From Psychrobacter sp. JCM 18902 (GTDB lineage Bacteria > Pseudomonadota > Gammaproteobacteria > Pseudomonadales > Moraxellaceae): a stretch of DNA of 64,000 bases. The stretch lies in the NCBI RefSeq assembly GCF_904846615.1, contig NZ_CAJHBK010000001.1:3159789-3223788 (forward strand), written 5' to 3'. Below, piece after piece: positions 18,270 through 28,998 of this stretch. Positions within the stretch are counted from its first letter, which is position 1, and the number at the start of each line of letters is the position of its first letter. Both the position numbers and the translations under genes were made by a program. The notes under the pieces are model-generated. The model did not search any database. It was not told the origin of the DNA and saw nothing but the letters and a program-made list of their open reading frames with translations.

Positions 18270-21200
18270 ATGCGCCTAAAATCTCTCAAGCTGGCAGGCT
18301 TTAAATCCTTTGCCAATCCTACGACTTTTACCTTTCGTCATGGTATCACCGCCATTGTCGGGCCGAACGGCTGTGGCAAATCTAACGTCATTGATGCCAT
18401 TCGTTGGGTGCTGGGCGAGACCTCTGCCAAGCAGCTGCGTGGCGGCGCGATGAGTGATGTCATCTTTGCTGGTACGCAGGGTAAAGCCGCCAAAAGTGTC
18501 GCTAGTGTCGAGCTAACCTTTGAGCATACGCAAGATGAGCAGAATGGCATTCGCCATGAGTTTAATCTGTATCAAGAGCTGTCCGTTCGTCGTCAGGTAA
18601 ATAAAGAAGGGCGCTCGGATTATTTTATCAACGGTACGCGTTGTCGTCGCCGTGATGTGGTCGACGTGTTTTTGGGTACGGGACTTGGCGCACGTAGCTA
18701 TGCGGTGATTGAACAAGGTATGATTGGGCGTATCGTTGAGTCTAGCCCGATGCAGCTGCGTGAGTTTATCGAAGAGGCAGCAGGAGTCTCACGCTATCAA
18801 GCGCGCCGCGAAGAAACGCAAAAAAAATTAGAGAAAACTAAAGATAATTTAGCACGCCTGCATGATATGCAAAGCGAGCTGGTCAGCCAACAAAAGCGTC
18901 TGTCTAAACAAGCCGCTAGTGCTGAGCGTTATGAGGAATTAGTGCTAACACTAGCTGATATCAAACAGCAGCTCGCCATTCAGCAGCTCTATCAAGCCAA
19001 GCATGCCCAGCAGCAGCAAAAAATAGCGCATGAGCGCAGCGCCACTGAAGTATCAACTTTACAAGCCAACTATGACACCCTAAAGGCCAAGCAAGATAAA
19101 CTTGCCGCGCATATCAATCAAGAGCAGTGGCTAAAAGACGATGCCCAAAGCGCCCATTATCAACAGCAGCTAAGCTATCAACAAGCAGAGCATCAATTAG
19201 GTGATGCCAAGTCACAGCTGACCGCTATTGAGCAGCAACTAGCCAGCTTGGATCAACAACGTCAGCAAGCAGTCGATGAGATAAATCGCTTAAAGGCTGA
19301 GCAAGCCGAGCAGCAGACTGTGCTAGAAGGATTGCGTCCTAAGCTCAATGAATTAACGAATAAACGTGAAGCGCATAAACGCAACGAGCAGCCATTACAG
19401 CGCGCCTACCATGACGCGCAAAATCAGCTATCACGCTTGCAGGATGAAGCTCGCTCGCTAGAACAGCAGCAAGCCATTAATAGCCAAGCACAAAAACGTT
19501 ATCAGCAAAATAATGAAAAATGGCAACGTCGTCAGCAAAATTGGCAGCATTTATGGCAGCAACTCCAACAGTCGCTATCACCAGTTGCAAGTGCTGGTTT
19601 GCAAGATAATTCTAATGCAAATAATTTACAGCAGACGTTATCGGCGCAAGTTGCCGAGCTAAACAAACAATTGCATCAGATTGAACGCCAACAAGACAGC
19701 GTCGATGAGCGACTGTCTGAGCTACAACCGCAAGCGCAGGATTTACAACAGCAATTGCACACGCAGCAGCGTGAGCTTAGCGAGAGTGAGAAGCGCCACG
19801 CCGTATTGGCAGGTGAGTACGATACCCTGCATCAGATATTGCATCCTAAGCCGACACCAAAATCGCAACCGCTTGTTCATGCAAAAACTGCTGATATTAA
19901 AAGTGATTTAGAAAGCAAAATAGTCAGCGACTATAGCCAATTGACCATTACCATCTTGCGTGACCAGATTGAGTTAAGCGCGAAAGGGCAGCAGCATGCA
20001 GAGCTACTTGATAGCGTATTGGCATTGTGGCTAGATAGCCATGTGCTGGTTTCTAACCAAACTTATCAACCAAGTGTTGATAACGCGAGAGACGACTCTG
20101 AGAAACCGCATAGCTTATGGCAGGTGCTTGAGCATGAGTTAAAAGATTTATTTGTTTATCAAAATGCGCAAACCAATACAGTGGACAAGTCATCAATCAA
20201 AATAGAAACGGGTCATAGTTTGTGGCTATCTGCTAAGAAAAATGAGATAAATACAAAGCAACTGATTAGCGAATTGCCTGAGAGTTTGATTGATAAAGTA
20301 CTGCCTTTATCACAGCTGATTAGCGCACCGAACTTAGCGCTTTGGCAGCACTGTTATTTATATATCGCACAGCCTGAGACAGATAATAAGCAAACGTTAG
20401 AAGCGCTTGCTGAGATTTTAAAAGTATTGCCATCGTCAGCTATTTTACTCACGACTGACGGCTGGCTTATCAGTCGTCAGGGCACGATTAATCTCAGTAA
20501 GTTTGTTGGTGCGCAAGATGGGCAAAATGGTAGCAATAACAGCAATAGTCAATTTTTAACCCAGCGTTTGCAGCAGCGCAGCCGTTTGCAAGCGTTAGAG
20601 AATTTGCTCGATGGTTTTGAAACCAAGATACAAGACCAGCAAAAGGCGATTGCTAATAACCAGCGTAACTATGATGCAATGACAGTTAGCTTAGAAGAGA
20701 CCCGTGCACAAGCTGAGCAATTAACTCGTGATAAGCATCAATATCAGCAAAAGCTCACTACTCAGCGCGCCAACGCTGAACGTTTGCAAGCGGACAGCCA
20801 ACGCCTAGATGCTGAAAAATCTACCCTTGAGCAAGAGCAACAGGAGCTGGTGCAAGAGCAGCAATCGCTCAATCATGAGCAGCAGGATCTCCAAAGCAAA
20901 ATCGCAGCGCTAACGCCACAAATCGCCGATGCTCGCGCGGCAACTCAGCAATTACAAGCAGAGCGCAGTGAGCTAAGTCGTCTCCGTCAAGCAGATGATG
21001 ACGCTTGGCAAGCAATGCAGCTGCGTATTCAGCAGATCGAGATGCGCTTAGAGCATAGCGTGAGTAGTCTTGCTCAGGCAAGTGCGCAATTTGAAAAGTC
21101 ATTACAAAGCGAGCAAAATCTAAAGACGCGTCATGAGCAGCAGCAAAGTACATTGCCAGCACTGCAAGCTGCATTGCAAACAGCACAGACCGCGCGCGAT

Positions 21201-22232
21201 GAGCAGCAGTCAGTATTAACAGGGCGCGAGACCGCATTAACGGTGCTCAAGCAAGAATACAATCAGCAGCAAGTAGAGCTAGATACGCTACAAAATACCT
21301 TGCAAACGCAGCAATCTGAGCTTGCCCGTCTTGCCACTGATCTGGCATTAAGCGCTGCAAAATTAGAGGATGCTAGTAGCCATACGCAAGAAGCGCTAGA
21401 TGCTTATTATAATGTGAGTCATAAATATAAAGCACAATCGGACATAGCGCAGCGTCCACAACATCAGCAACAAGTGATGAGCGTCTCAAACTTATTAGCA
21501 GATTTTATCGCTCATGATCGCCGTGTGCGCCCAGATAAAATCGCTGAGCTTGAGTCTGAGCGCGTGCAGCTTGAGCAGCAGCTAGGCAAAATTGGCGCAG
21601 TCAACTTGGCAGCCGTGGCAGAGTTGGCAGAGGTTAATGAACGCTTAGAGCCACTCGCGCAGCAGACAGCTGATATTGCTGCCAGTATGCAGACGTTAAC
21701 GGAGGCGATTGCTTCGATTGATGAAACGACCAAGACGCTATTTATGCAGACGCTCGATGCCGTCAATATTGAGCTTGCCAATTTATTTGCCAAAGTGTTT
21801 GGTGGTGGGCAAGCCAGTTTAACGCTCAATACGGATGATATGCCCGTTAATGCGCCAAAATCAGAACAGTGGCGGGCAGGGCTAACCTTGATGGCACAGC
21901 CAAAAGGCAAACGTAATAGCCGCCTCGCTGTGCTTTCAGGTGGTGAAAAGACGCTTACTGCATTGAGTTTGATTTTTGCGATATTTAAGCAGCATCCCGC
22001 GCCATTTTGCGTACTGGATGAAGTGGATGCACCACTTGATGACGCCAACGTCGCCCGCTTTACCAGCCTCATTCATGAATTAGCAGACGATTTGCAGTTT
22101 ATCTTTATCAGCCATAATAAATTAACGATGCAGATTGCCGATGAATTAAAGGGCGTGACCATGCCAAGCGCAGGGATTTCTACCTTGGTCAGTGTCTCAC
22201 TTAATGAGGCGGCACGTTACCTTTCTGATTAA
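18270..22232 (+). CDS. smc: Chromosome segregation protein SMC
   Basis: A 1320-residue SMC ATPase. The N-terminal head has Walker A VGPNGCGKSNVIDAIRWV (about residues 30-47); the C-terminal head has the signature LSGGEKTLTALSLIFAIF and Walker B FCVLDEVDAPLDD. Between them are two long Gln/Glu-rich coiled coils (about 170-500 and 770-1100) and a hinge-like globular region (about 520-760). It organises and segregates the chromosome. Typical bacterial SMCs are about 1150-1200 residues; the excess lies mostly in the hinge region, including an Asn/Gly/Ser-rich stretch near 750. It is upstream of zipA and ligA, a conserved order in Pseudomonadales. Confidence 0.95.
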   Translation: MRLKSLKLAGFKSFANPTTFTFRHGITAIVGPNGCGKSNVIDAIRWVLGETSAKQLRGGAMSDVIFAGTQGKAAKSVASVELTFEHTQDEQNGIRHEFNLYQELSVRRQVNKEGRSDYFINGTRCRRRDVVDVFLGTGLGARSYAVIEQGMIGRIVESSPMQLREFIEEAAGVSRYQARREETQKKLEKTKDNLARLHDMQSELVSQQKRLSKQAASAERYEELVLTLADIKQQLAIQQLYQAKHAQQQQKIAHERSATEVSTLQANYDTLKAKQDKLAAHINQEQWLKDDAQSAHYQQQLSYQQAEHQLGDAKSQLTAIEQQLASLDQQRQQAVDEINRLKAEQAEQQTVLEGLRPKLNELTNKREAHKRNEQPLQRAYHDAQNQLSRLQDEARSLEQQQAINSQAQKRYQQNNEKWQRRQQNWQHLWQQLQQSLSPVASAGLQDNSNANNLQQTLSAQVAELNKQLHQIERQQDSVDERLSELQPQAQDLQQQLHTQQRELSESEKRHAVLAGEYDTLHQILHPKPTPKSQPLVHAKTADIKSDLESKIVSDYSQLTITILRDQIELSAKGQQHAELLDSVLALWLDSHVLVSNQTYQPSVDNARDDSEKPHSLWQVLEHELKDLFVYQNAQTNTVDKSSIKIETGHSLWLSAKKNEINTKQLISELPESLIDKVLPLSQLISAPNLALWQHCYLYIAQPETDNKQTLEALAEILKVLPSSAILLTTDGWLISRQGTINLSKFVGAQDGQNGSNNSNSQFLTQRLQQRSRLQALENLLDGFETKIQDQQKAIANNQRNYDAMTVSLEETRAQAEQLTRDKHQYQQKLTTQRANAERLQADSQRLDAEKSTLEQEQQELVQEQQSLNHEQQDLQSKIAALTPQIADARAATQQLQAERSELSRLRQADDDAWQAMQLRIQQIEMRLEHSVSSLAQASAQFEKSLQSEQNLKTRHEQQQSTLPALQAALQTAQTARDEQQSVLTGRETALTVLKQEYNQQQVELDTLQNTLQTQQSELARLATDLALSAAKLEDASSHTQEALDAYYNVSHKYKAQSDIAQRPQHQQQVMSVSNLLADFIAHDRRVRPDKIAELESERVQLEQQLGKIGAVNLAAVAELAEVNERLEPLAQQTADIAASMQTLTEAIASIDETTKTLFMQTLDAVNIELANLFAKVFGGGQASLTLNTDDMPVNAPKSEQWRAGLTLMAQPKGKRNSRLAVLSGGEKTLTALSLIFAIFKQHPAPFCVLDEVDAPLDDANVARFTSLIHELADDLQFIFISHNKLTMQIADELKGVTMPSAGISTLVSVSLNEAARYLSD

Positions 22233-22446
22233 GAGCAGCGCTGAATAGCAAAAATAATTGATAACTGGTAGCAGTTGTCAGTGGTATAGTTAGAAATGAT
22301 GTGCCAATATTACAACGTCACGCAAGTGTGTCAGCCTCACGGTAAACGATGACTATATGGTGACGATATTCATTAGCCATGCTAGACTATTGCCATTTAT
22401 TCCCTCTTATGTATTCCCTTTTGTCATATATTAGGATGTATCTCTT

Positions 22447-23463
22447 ATGACCGCTATTCAGTTTATATTGATTGCCATTGCCGCATTTATCATGCTTGCA
22501 GGGCTATTTATGGTCATTCGTAGCTTTAAGCGCCGCAGCAATGCTGAAGCGGTAGCGGTCAATTATGATAAAAACGGTATTCCTATCATACCGCGTCATG
22601 AACGCAATATCGTCGATCAGCCAGACTTAGACGATACAGTCGCTGGCGAAACAAGTATCGCTCCTGATCGCAGTTATCTAAATGCGGTGGTCGAAGACGA
22701 GCCTTTGACCCAATCTCATACCCATGTTGATACGCAGCTGACAGCTGGGCATGCGGATGTTAATGGCACCGATACTGGCACAATAGATGATGCTGACTAT
22801 GTGCGCTGGCAAGCAGAGCAGCAGCGTGCTGACAACAGCGAGTTTGCAGAAGCCGCTGAGCAGATGCATATCGAGCAAGAGCAGGATGCGTTTTCAAGCT
22901 TGATGTCCGCAACTGACAGCTTGATGCCCTCTATTGATACCGCAGACGAGCCAAGCTTCGATAATAACAGTCCGATACTCGATCAGCATTTATCAGAGCC
23001 AGTGGATGAAGCGCAAAACGGTCCACTCATCAATGCCAAAGACAACATTAATATCACTATCTTGCCGCATCAATATCGCGACCGTCCAGCCGCGATTATC
23101 CGTGGTCGTGATTTATTGGCATTAATTGATAAGTATGGTCTGCGCTATGGCGCGATGAATATGTTCCATCGCTATGAGCAAAAAGATGGCACTGGTATGC
23201 TATGGTTCAGTATGATGGGCATCACTGATAGTGGCATCGCGCCTTTTGATCCGCATAGCGTGGCGACCAATACTTATAATGGCGTGGTAGTATTCTTATC
23301 GCTGCCGCATCCACAAGCGCTGCGTAGCTTCGATAGTATGATGAGCATCGCTTACATGATGGCAAGTGATTTGGATGCCATTATGCTCGATGAAGAGAAC
23401 GAACCAATCACCCCTGAATACAAGCAGCAATTGCGTAACCAAGTTCGCGATTATGAAGGTTAG
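22447..23463 (+). CDS. zipA: Cell division protein ZipA
   Basis: A 338-residue division protein. It has an N-terminal membrane anchor (about residues 4-25), a short basic patch (RSFKRRSNAE), a long acidic Asp/Glu/Gln-rich linker, and a C-terminal FtsZ-binding domain from about residue 198 (INITILPHQYRDRPAAIIRG, later MLWFSMMG). It tethers FtsZ to the inner membrane. The smc-zipA-ligA order supports the name. It starts at ATG 22447, with AGGATG about 8-14 bases upstream. A terminator follows it. Confidence 0.92.
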   Translation: MTAIQFILIAIAAFIMLAGLFMVIRSFKRRSNAEAVAVNYDKNGIPIIPRHERNIVDQPDLDDTVAGETSIAPDRSYLNAVVEDEPLTQSHTHVDTQLTAGHADVNGTDTGTIDDADYVRWQAEQQRADNSEFAEAAEQMHIEQEQDAFSSLMSATDSLMPSIDTADEPSFDNNSPILDQHLSEPVDEAQNGPLINAKDNINITILPHQYRDRPAAIIRGRDLLALIDKYGLRYGAMNMFHRYEQKDGTGMLWFSMMGITDSGIAPFDPHSVATNTYNGVVVFLSLPHPQALRSFDSMMSIAYMMASDLDAIMLDEENEPITPEYKQQLRNQVRDYEG

Positions 23464-23520
23464 TTTTAATGTATTAATACAGGTTGATTAATAAAAGCTG
23501 ATTCATATTAGCAGTATTCT

Positions 23521-23557
23521 AAAAGGTAAATAGCGATTGACGTTATTTGCCTTTTTT
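23521..23557 (+). terminator. Terminator after zipA
   Basis: AAAAGGTAAATA pairs with TTATTTGCCTTTT (one wobble and one bulge) around a 10-base loop, ending in a T run. Confidence 0.75.
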
Positions 23558-23583
23558 AATGGGCTTTAGTTTCTGCAAAATGC

Positions 23584-23691
23584 TAGAGTCGGTTCAAGAT
23601 AATTTAGATACAAGGAAGGTGAGTGAAAGTACTACACATAGTAGACTGAGCGAGCCTGACACAGTATCTAATTTATATAGGAACGACTATA
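23584..23691. repeat. Imperfect palindromic element type A, copy 1 (108 bp)
   Basis: It shares long identical blocks with 28025-28132 in the same orientation (for example GAAAGTACTACA and GCGAGCCTGACAC). The ends are inverted repeats of about 28 bases (inner parts TTTAGATAC and GTATCTAA). Core arms GTGAGTGAAAGTACTA and TAGTAGACTGAGCGAGCC also pair partly. It lies between zipA and ligA and has no ORF. Confidence 0.88.
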
Positions 23692-23732
23692 TCCGAGCAT
23701 CCTACAAACTTGTTATCATATCGGCATCTTGA

Positions 23733-25856
<2,124 letters not shown>

Positions 25857-25859
25857 GTT

Positions 25860-27290
25860 GTGACAGACAGTGATAGAAAAATTATTGATAAGTTAGAAGA
25901 GATTCCAGATGAATATACTCGTGGAATAGTTAAGAAATTAGCAAGAATAATAATAAGCAGTAATGGGAATAAAATAAGTATAGCAAATACGAAATTTCTC
26001 ATAGCTACTATTTTGTTGAATAAAGACTATAAGGAAGAAGCGCTAGAAGTGTTCAATAGTATCAGACTTGAAGAGAATAAAAGTATTTACGAGAATGCTC
26101 AGTTCTTTATAGGGGATATACTTTTAGAAAGTAGTAGCTTAGCAGATATAGCACATGCTAAGAGCAGTTTCGTCTTTGTAAAAAATAAGTTTCCTTACGA
26201 AGCAAAAAATAAAATAGATATATGCGATTTAATTTTAGATAAGAGTTCTGAGGAATTAGGCAGAAATATTTTTGAAATATCTAATCTTGTATATAAGATA
26301 TTATCCATATTAAAGATTGATATCAACAGTATAGGAAAGAAACAGTTGCATGCAGAGCGTAAGCTTGCACATTATACTTCAACTGAAGTGGCCAATATTT
26401 TGCTACATAATCCAAATACTAATTTTTTTCGATTAAATACTATTCATAACGTTAATGACCCTAGTGAAGGTAAGTTACTTGAGGGTTATTTAAAGAACGA
26501 CAGTAAAGAGAGAAATCGTGAAGTAAGGTTTGATGGTGAATGTCAGACATTTATTGGATGTTTTACTTTTAATCATGATAGTTTAAACCAGTTTAGACTT
26601 TATGGTAAGCAAGACTATAAGGAAGCTTCTGGTATTAGTTTGATATTCAATAAAAATTTTTTTAAAGAAAATGACCACCCTGATCAAATGTCATTTATCG
26701 CAACTGAAAGAATCTTAGATGAAGAAGTATCTGAGGGAAAAATTAGCCAGCAGCCAGTAATACGTTGTGTTTATATAGATCCTAGTTCTCAATTTATACA
26801 TTTAGCACAACGCAATCAAATTACCTTTTATAGAGAATTTAGCGACCGCGTTGAAGCTGACATAAAATGGATGAAATATAAAAAGTATATCGATAAAAAG
26901 GCAAACGAGTTTTTGATATGGTTTGAGTGTTTGAAAAGTGCATATCAGAAAGCTATGGACATTGTAAGTGAGCTAGATCAATCGAAAGCTTCAGAAGTAA
27001 ATATTTTACTAGATAGGATTTTACTACCAATAAAGTATTTAATTAAGCATATAGCTTTTCAGGAGGAGCAAGAGTGTCGAATGCTTTATATTACTTCACT
27101 CAAAGATCCCAAAGTAAAAATGGATTTTGGTAAATTCTTATATGTTGAGTATGATGCAGATGTCAAAACACACCTTGATAAAATCTACATTGCCCCAGCA
27201 GCTACTCAGTATCAGCCCTATTTAGCTAAGTTACTTTGCGATACGAATGTAAAAATTGAACTCTCCAACAATCCATATCGTCAGACCTAA
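25860..27290 (+). CDS. DUF2971-like protein with helical N-terminal region
   Basis: A 476-residue protein starting at GTG 25860, three bases after the ligA stop, with GGGGAG inside the ligA end as ribosome binding site. Residues about 1-150 are helical with TPR-like spacing (DYKEEALEVFNSI; AQFFIGDILLESS). From about 168 the sequence follows the DUF2971 pattern: LAHYTSTEVANILLHNP, NDPSEG, a CFTFNHDSLNQFRLYG block, SGISLIFN, and late HIAFQEEQECRMLYI. The function of that family is not established, though such genes often occur in accessory regions. Visibly AT-rich coding sequence unlike ligA suggests transfer. It shares no obvious role with ligA. Confidence 0.68.
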   Translation: MTDSDRKIIDKLEEIPDEYTRGIVKKLARIIISSNGNKISIANTKFLIATILLNKDYKEEALEVFNSIRLEENKSIYENAQFFIGDILLESSSLADIAHAKSSFVFVKNKFPYEAKNKIDICDLILDKSSEELGRNIFEISNLVYKILSILKIDINSIGKKQLHAERKLAHYTSTEVANILLHNPNTNFFRLNTIHNVNDPSEGKLLEGYLKNDSKERNREVRFDGECQTFIGCFTFNHDSLNQFRLYGKQDYKEASGISLIFNKNFFKENDHPDQMSFIATERILDEEVSEGKISQQPVIRCVYIDPSSQFIHLAQRNQITFYREFSDRVEADIKWMKYKKYIDKKANEFLIWFECLKSAYQKAMDIVSELDQSKASEVNILLDRILLPIKYLIKHIAFQEEQECRMLYITSLKDPKVKMDFGKFLYVEYDADVKTHLDKIYIAPAATQYQPYLAKLLCDTNVKIELSNNPYRQT

Positions 27291-27340
27291 TATTTTTTAG
27301 TCGCGTGTGTCATATACATCAAAACACACGCTATTAACTT

Positions 27341-27877
27341 CTACTCCGCCACCTCACCATGCCCCTTCACATCACTCTTCTTACCATCAGGTTTAATCTC
27401 AATCGGTAATACCAATCCTTTCGCAAAGTCATCAGACAGCACGTAATCATAGCTACTGGCAGCGACATCAGGCGTGGTATGAATGATAAGTTTCATCTCA
27501 TTGCCATCGGTTAGCTCATGTGAAACATAGCTTTCACTGAGCTGATCCAACGCTTTAGATAGTGCCTCATTACTTGCCATGCTCACCGTTAGATTATGCT
27601 GAGCGGTGGCATTATCCACTTTGAAATATTCTGCATAATCACGGACATTTTGGCTATCAAGCGCAAACGGATATTGATAATTGGCAGGGTCAGCGGGCTT
27701 CTCACCGCTCGCCATGACAGCCCAGTCGATAGTCTTAGTGGCTGTCGTTGATGAGTCTGCGGTCGCCACCACTGGCTCAGAAGCTTGAGCGGCAGTTTCA
27801 GCACTGTTGTCGCAGCCTGCCAGTGCCCACATGCTGGCAGTAGCGATGATCATCATATTCATTAGGCGCTTAGCCAT
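27341..27877 (-). CDS. Putative lipoprotein, unknown function
   Basis: A 178-residue protein with an N-terminal lipoprotein signal: basic MAKR, a hydrophobic core and the lipobox LAGC (Cys near residue 21), followed by an Ala/Ser/Thr-rich linker. It is expected to be anchored in a membrane facing the periplasm. The start at 27877 has AAGGA 8-12 bases upstream; an in-frame ATG at 27904 also has an AGGA site and cannot be excluded. The mature domain (NYQYPFALDSQNVRDYAEYF and beyond) is not one I recognise. Confidence 0.7.
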   Translation of the reverse strand: MAKRLMNMMIIATASMWALAGCDNSAETAAQASEPVVATADSSTTATKTIDWAVMASGEKPADPANYQYPFALDSQNVRDYAEYFKVDNATAQHNLTVSMASNEALSKALDQLSESYVSHELTDGNEMKLIIHTTPDVAASSYDYVLSDDFAKGLVLPIEIKPDGKKSDVKGHGEVAE

Positions 27878-28024
27878 CGACGTATCCTTAGTATTATTAA
27901 TCATAGACAATGTCCTATCAGTGCTATTTTGACAGGTTTCTTGATGCTTCTCTAGACAAAAGCAGCAAACCGTTAATTCTAATCAACGGTTTACCTAAAT
28001 CTGTGGTTCTGATATCAGTTTTTA

Positions 28025-28132
28025 TATAGCCGGTACAATATAATTCAGATACAAGGAAGGCGAGCGAAAGTACTACAAATAGTAGACTAAGCGAGCCTGA
28101 CACCGTATCTGATTTATATAGGATTGACTATA
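28025..28132. repeat. Imperfect palindromic element type A, copy 2 (108 bp)
   Basis: It is near-identical to 23584-23691 with the same orientation and length. The left arm begins TATAGCCGGTACAATATAA and the right arm, reverse complemented, TATAGTCAATCCTATATAA. Flanking TA dinucleotides (TTTA before, and TA at the right end) would fit a TA target, but a duplication is not proven. Confidence 0.88.
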
Positions 28133-28170
28133 CAGATATTCAGCGCCATTATTGCTCAATCAACATGCAA

Positions 28171-28204
28171 AAAAAACAGCCATCCTATGATGACTGTTTT
28201 TTAT
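28171..28204 (-). terminator. Terminator after the MliC-like lipoprotein gene
   Basis: AAAAAACAGCCATC and GATGACTGTTTTTT form an 8-base core stem with one mismatch around a CTAT loop. A/T flanks on both sides mean it can work on the minus strand for the gene ending at 28251. Confidence 0.8.
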
Positions 28205-28250
28205 AAGTAGCTAGTTTTTTAAAACTGGCAGACTGTTTATAGCTAGCTAA

Positions 28251-28664
28251 TTAGATTTGGCAGTTTACTTGATATTCTTTACCGTTTGCCCATTTGATGG
28301 CAAAAATACCTTTGTCGCCTTTCATGTGCCATGCATAGACAGCTTCTGGGTTTGACTCATTAACGTAGCTTGCGGTATCACCTTGCACATCACCATTTAA
28401 GATGATTGGTTGCTCAGCCCATTTTACTTTAGGCAAGGTTGCATTGAGCATCACTTGTTTTTTATTGATAGATTGTTTAGCCATGATGGTGCTGTCGTCA
28501 GTACAGGTATAAGGTGCTGGTGCCATACGATCATAAGCGGCATCGGTGACGCTTTCTGATGCAGGCGTGTTTGATGCATTTGGCGTAGTAGGAGCTGTGG
28601 TCGCACAAGCACTTAATAGGGCAAGGGTAGGTAGGGCAACAGCAAATTTAGTTAGGGTGTTCAT
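28251..28664 (-). CDS. Small lipoprotein with MliC-like C-terminal domain
   Basis: A 137-residue protein. Its lipoprotein signal has the lipobox LSAC (Cys near residue 20), then a Thr/Ala/Pro/Ser-rich linker. The C-terminal part starts APYTCTDDSTIMAK and ends EYQVNCQI, resembling the short beta-barrel of MliC/PliC lysozyme inhibitors, which also begin with a Tyr-x-Cys and close with a Cys. The resemblance is from memory of the pattern; inhibition of lysozyme is a guess. ATG 28664 is chosen because GGAG lies 8-11 bases upstream. Confidence 0.65.
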   Translation of the reverse strand: MNTLTKFAVALPTLALLSACATTAPTTPNASNTPASESVTDAAYDRMAPAPYTCTDDSTIMAKQSINKKQVMLNATLPKVKWAEQPIILNGDVQGDTASYVNESNPEAVYAWHMKGDKGIFAIKWANGKEYQVNCQI

Positions 28665-28998
28665 GGCATTCTCCAAAGATATAAAAATCATAATGTATTT
28701 ATTTTTAATAATGCGTTAAGCATATAGCGCATATGGTAACGAAAACAGCGCTTGAAGAATGTTAGAAATTGTTTGTTACGTGTTCATTAAGTTACTTAAT
28801 CACTGACTAATGTAACGCATCATTTGGTGCGTTTTGGTCGGTATTTGAGCTTTGATTATGAATTTATTAAAAATAAACCGATTGAAATGAAAAAGCGTCT
28901 ATCGATCTTTTGACCGATAGACGCTTTTTTATGAGCTTAAATAAGTGTTCGTCACTCATTTAAGCATCTGTATTTAGCAATAAGATACAGGGCTTTAA
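28665..28998. other. Intergenic region upstream of the MliC-like gene
   Basis: The 334 bases are AT-rich, should carry the promoter of the minus-strand lipoprotein gene, and contain the strong terminator at 28889-28930. No gene was seen. Confidence 0.6.
28889..28930. terminator. Terminator downstream of ygiQ
   Basis: AAAAAGCGTCTATCG pairs with CGATAGACGCTTTTT around a loop of about 10 bases. It lies about 70 bases beyond the ygiQ stop on the minus strand and can function in both directions. Confidence 0.88.

Larger units (their letters stand above)
27878..28250. other. Intergenic region with a palindromic repeat and hairpins
   Basis: The 373 bases hold a hairpin AAACCGTT/AACGGTTT (27967-27991, no T run), the type A repeat copy 2 (28025-28132) and a terminator (28171-28204). 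No gene was seen. Confidence 0.7.

Noticed and set aside
20869..21237. 122-residue and similar minus-strand ORFs inside smc
   Set aside because: They mirror the Gln/Leu-rich coiled-coil coding sequence and have no ribosome binding site or family resemblance.
22287..22357. Another TATAGT-bounded element between smc and zipA
   Set aside because: Only about six terminal bases match and the interior is not palindromic.
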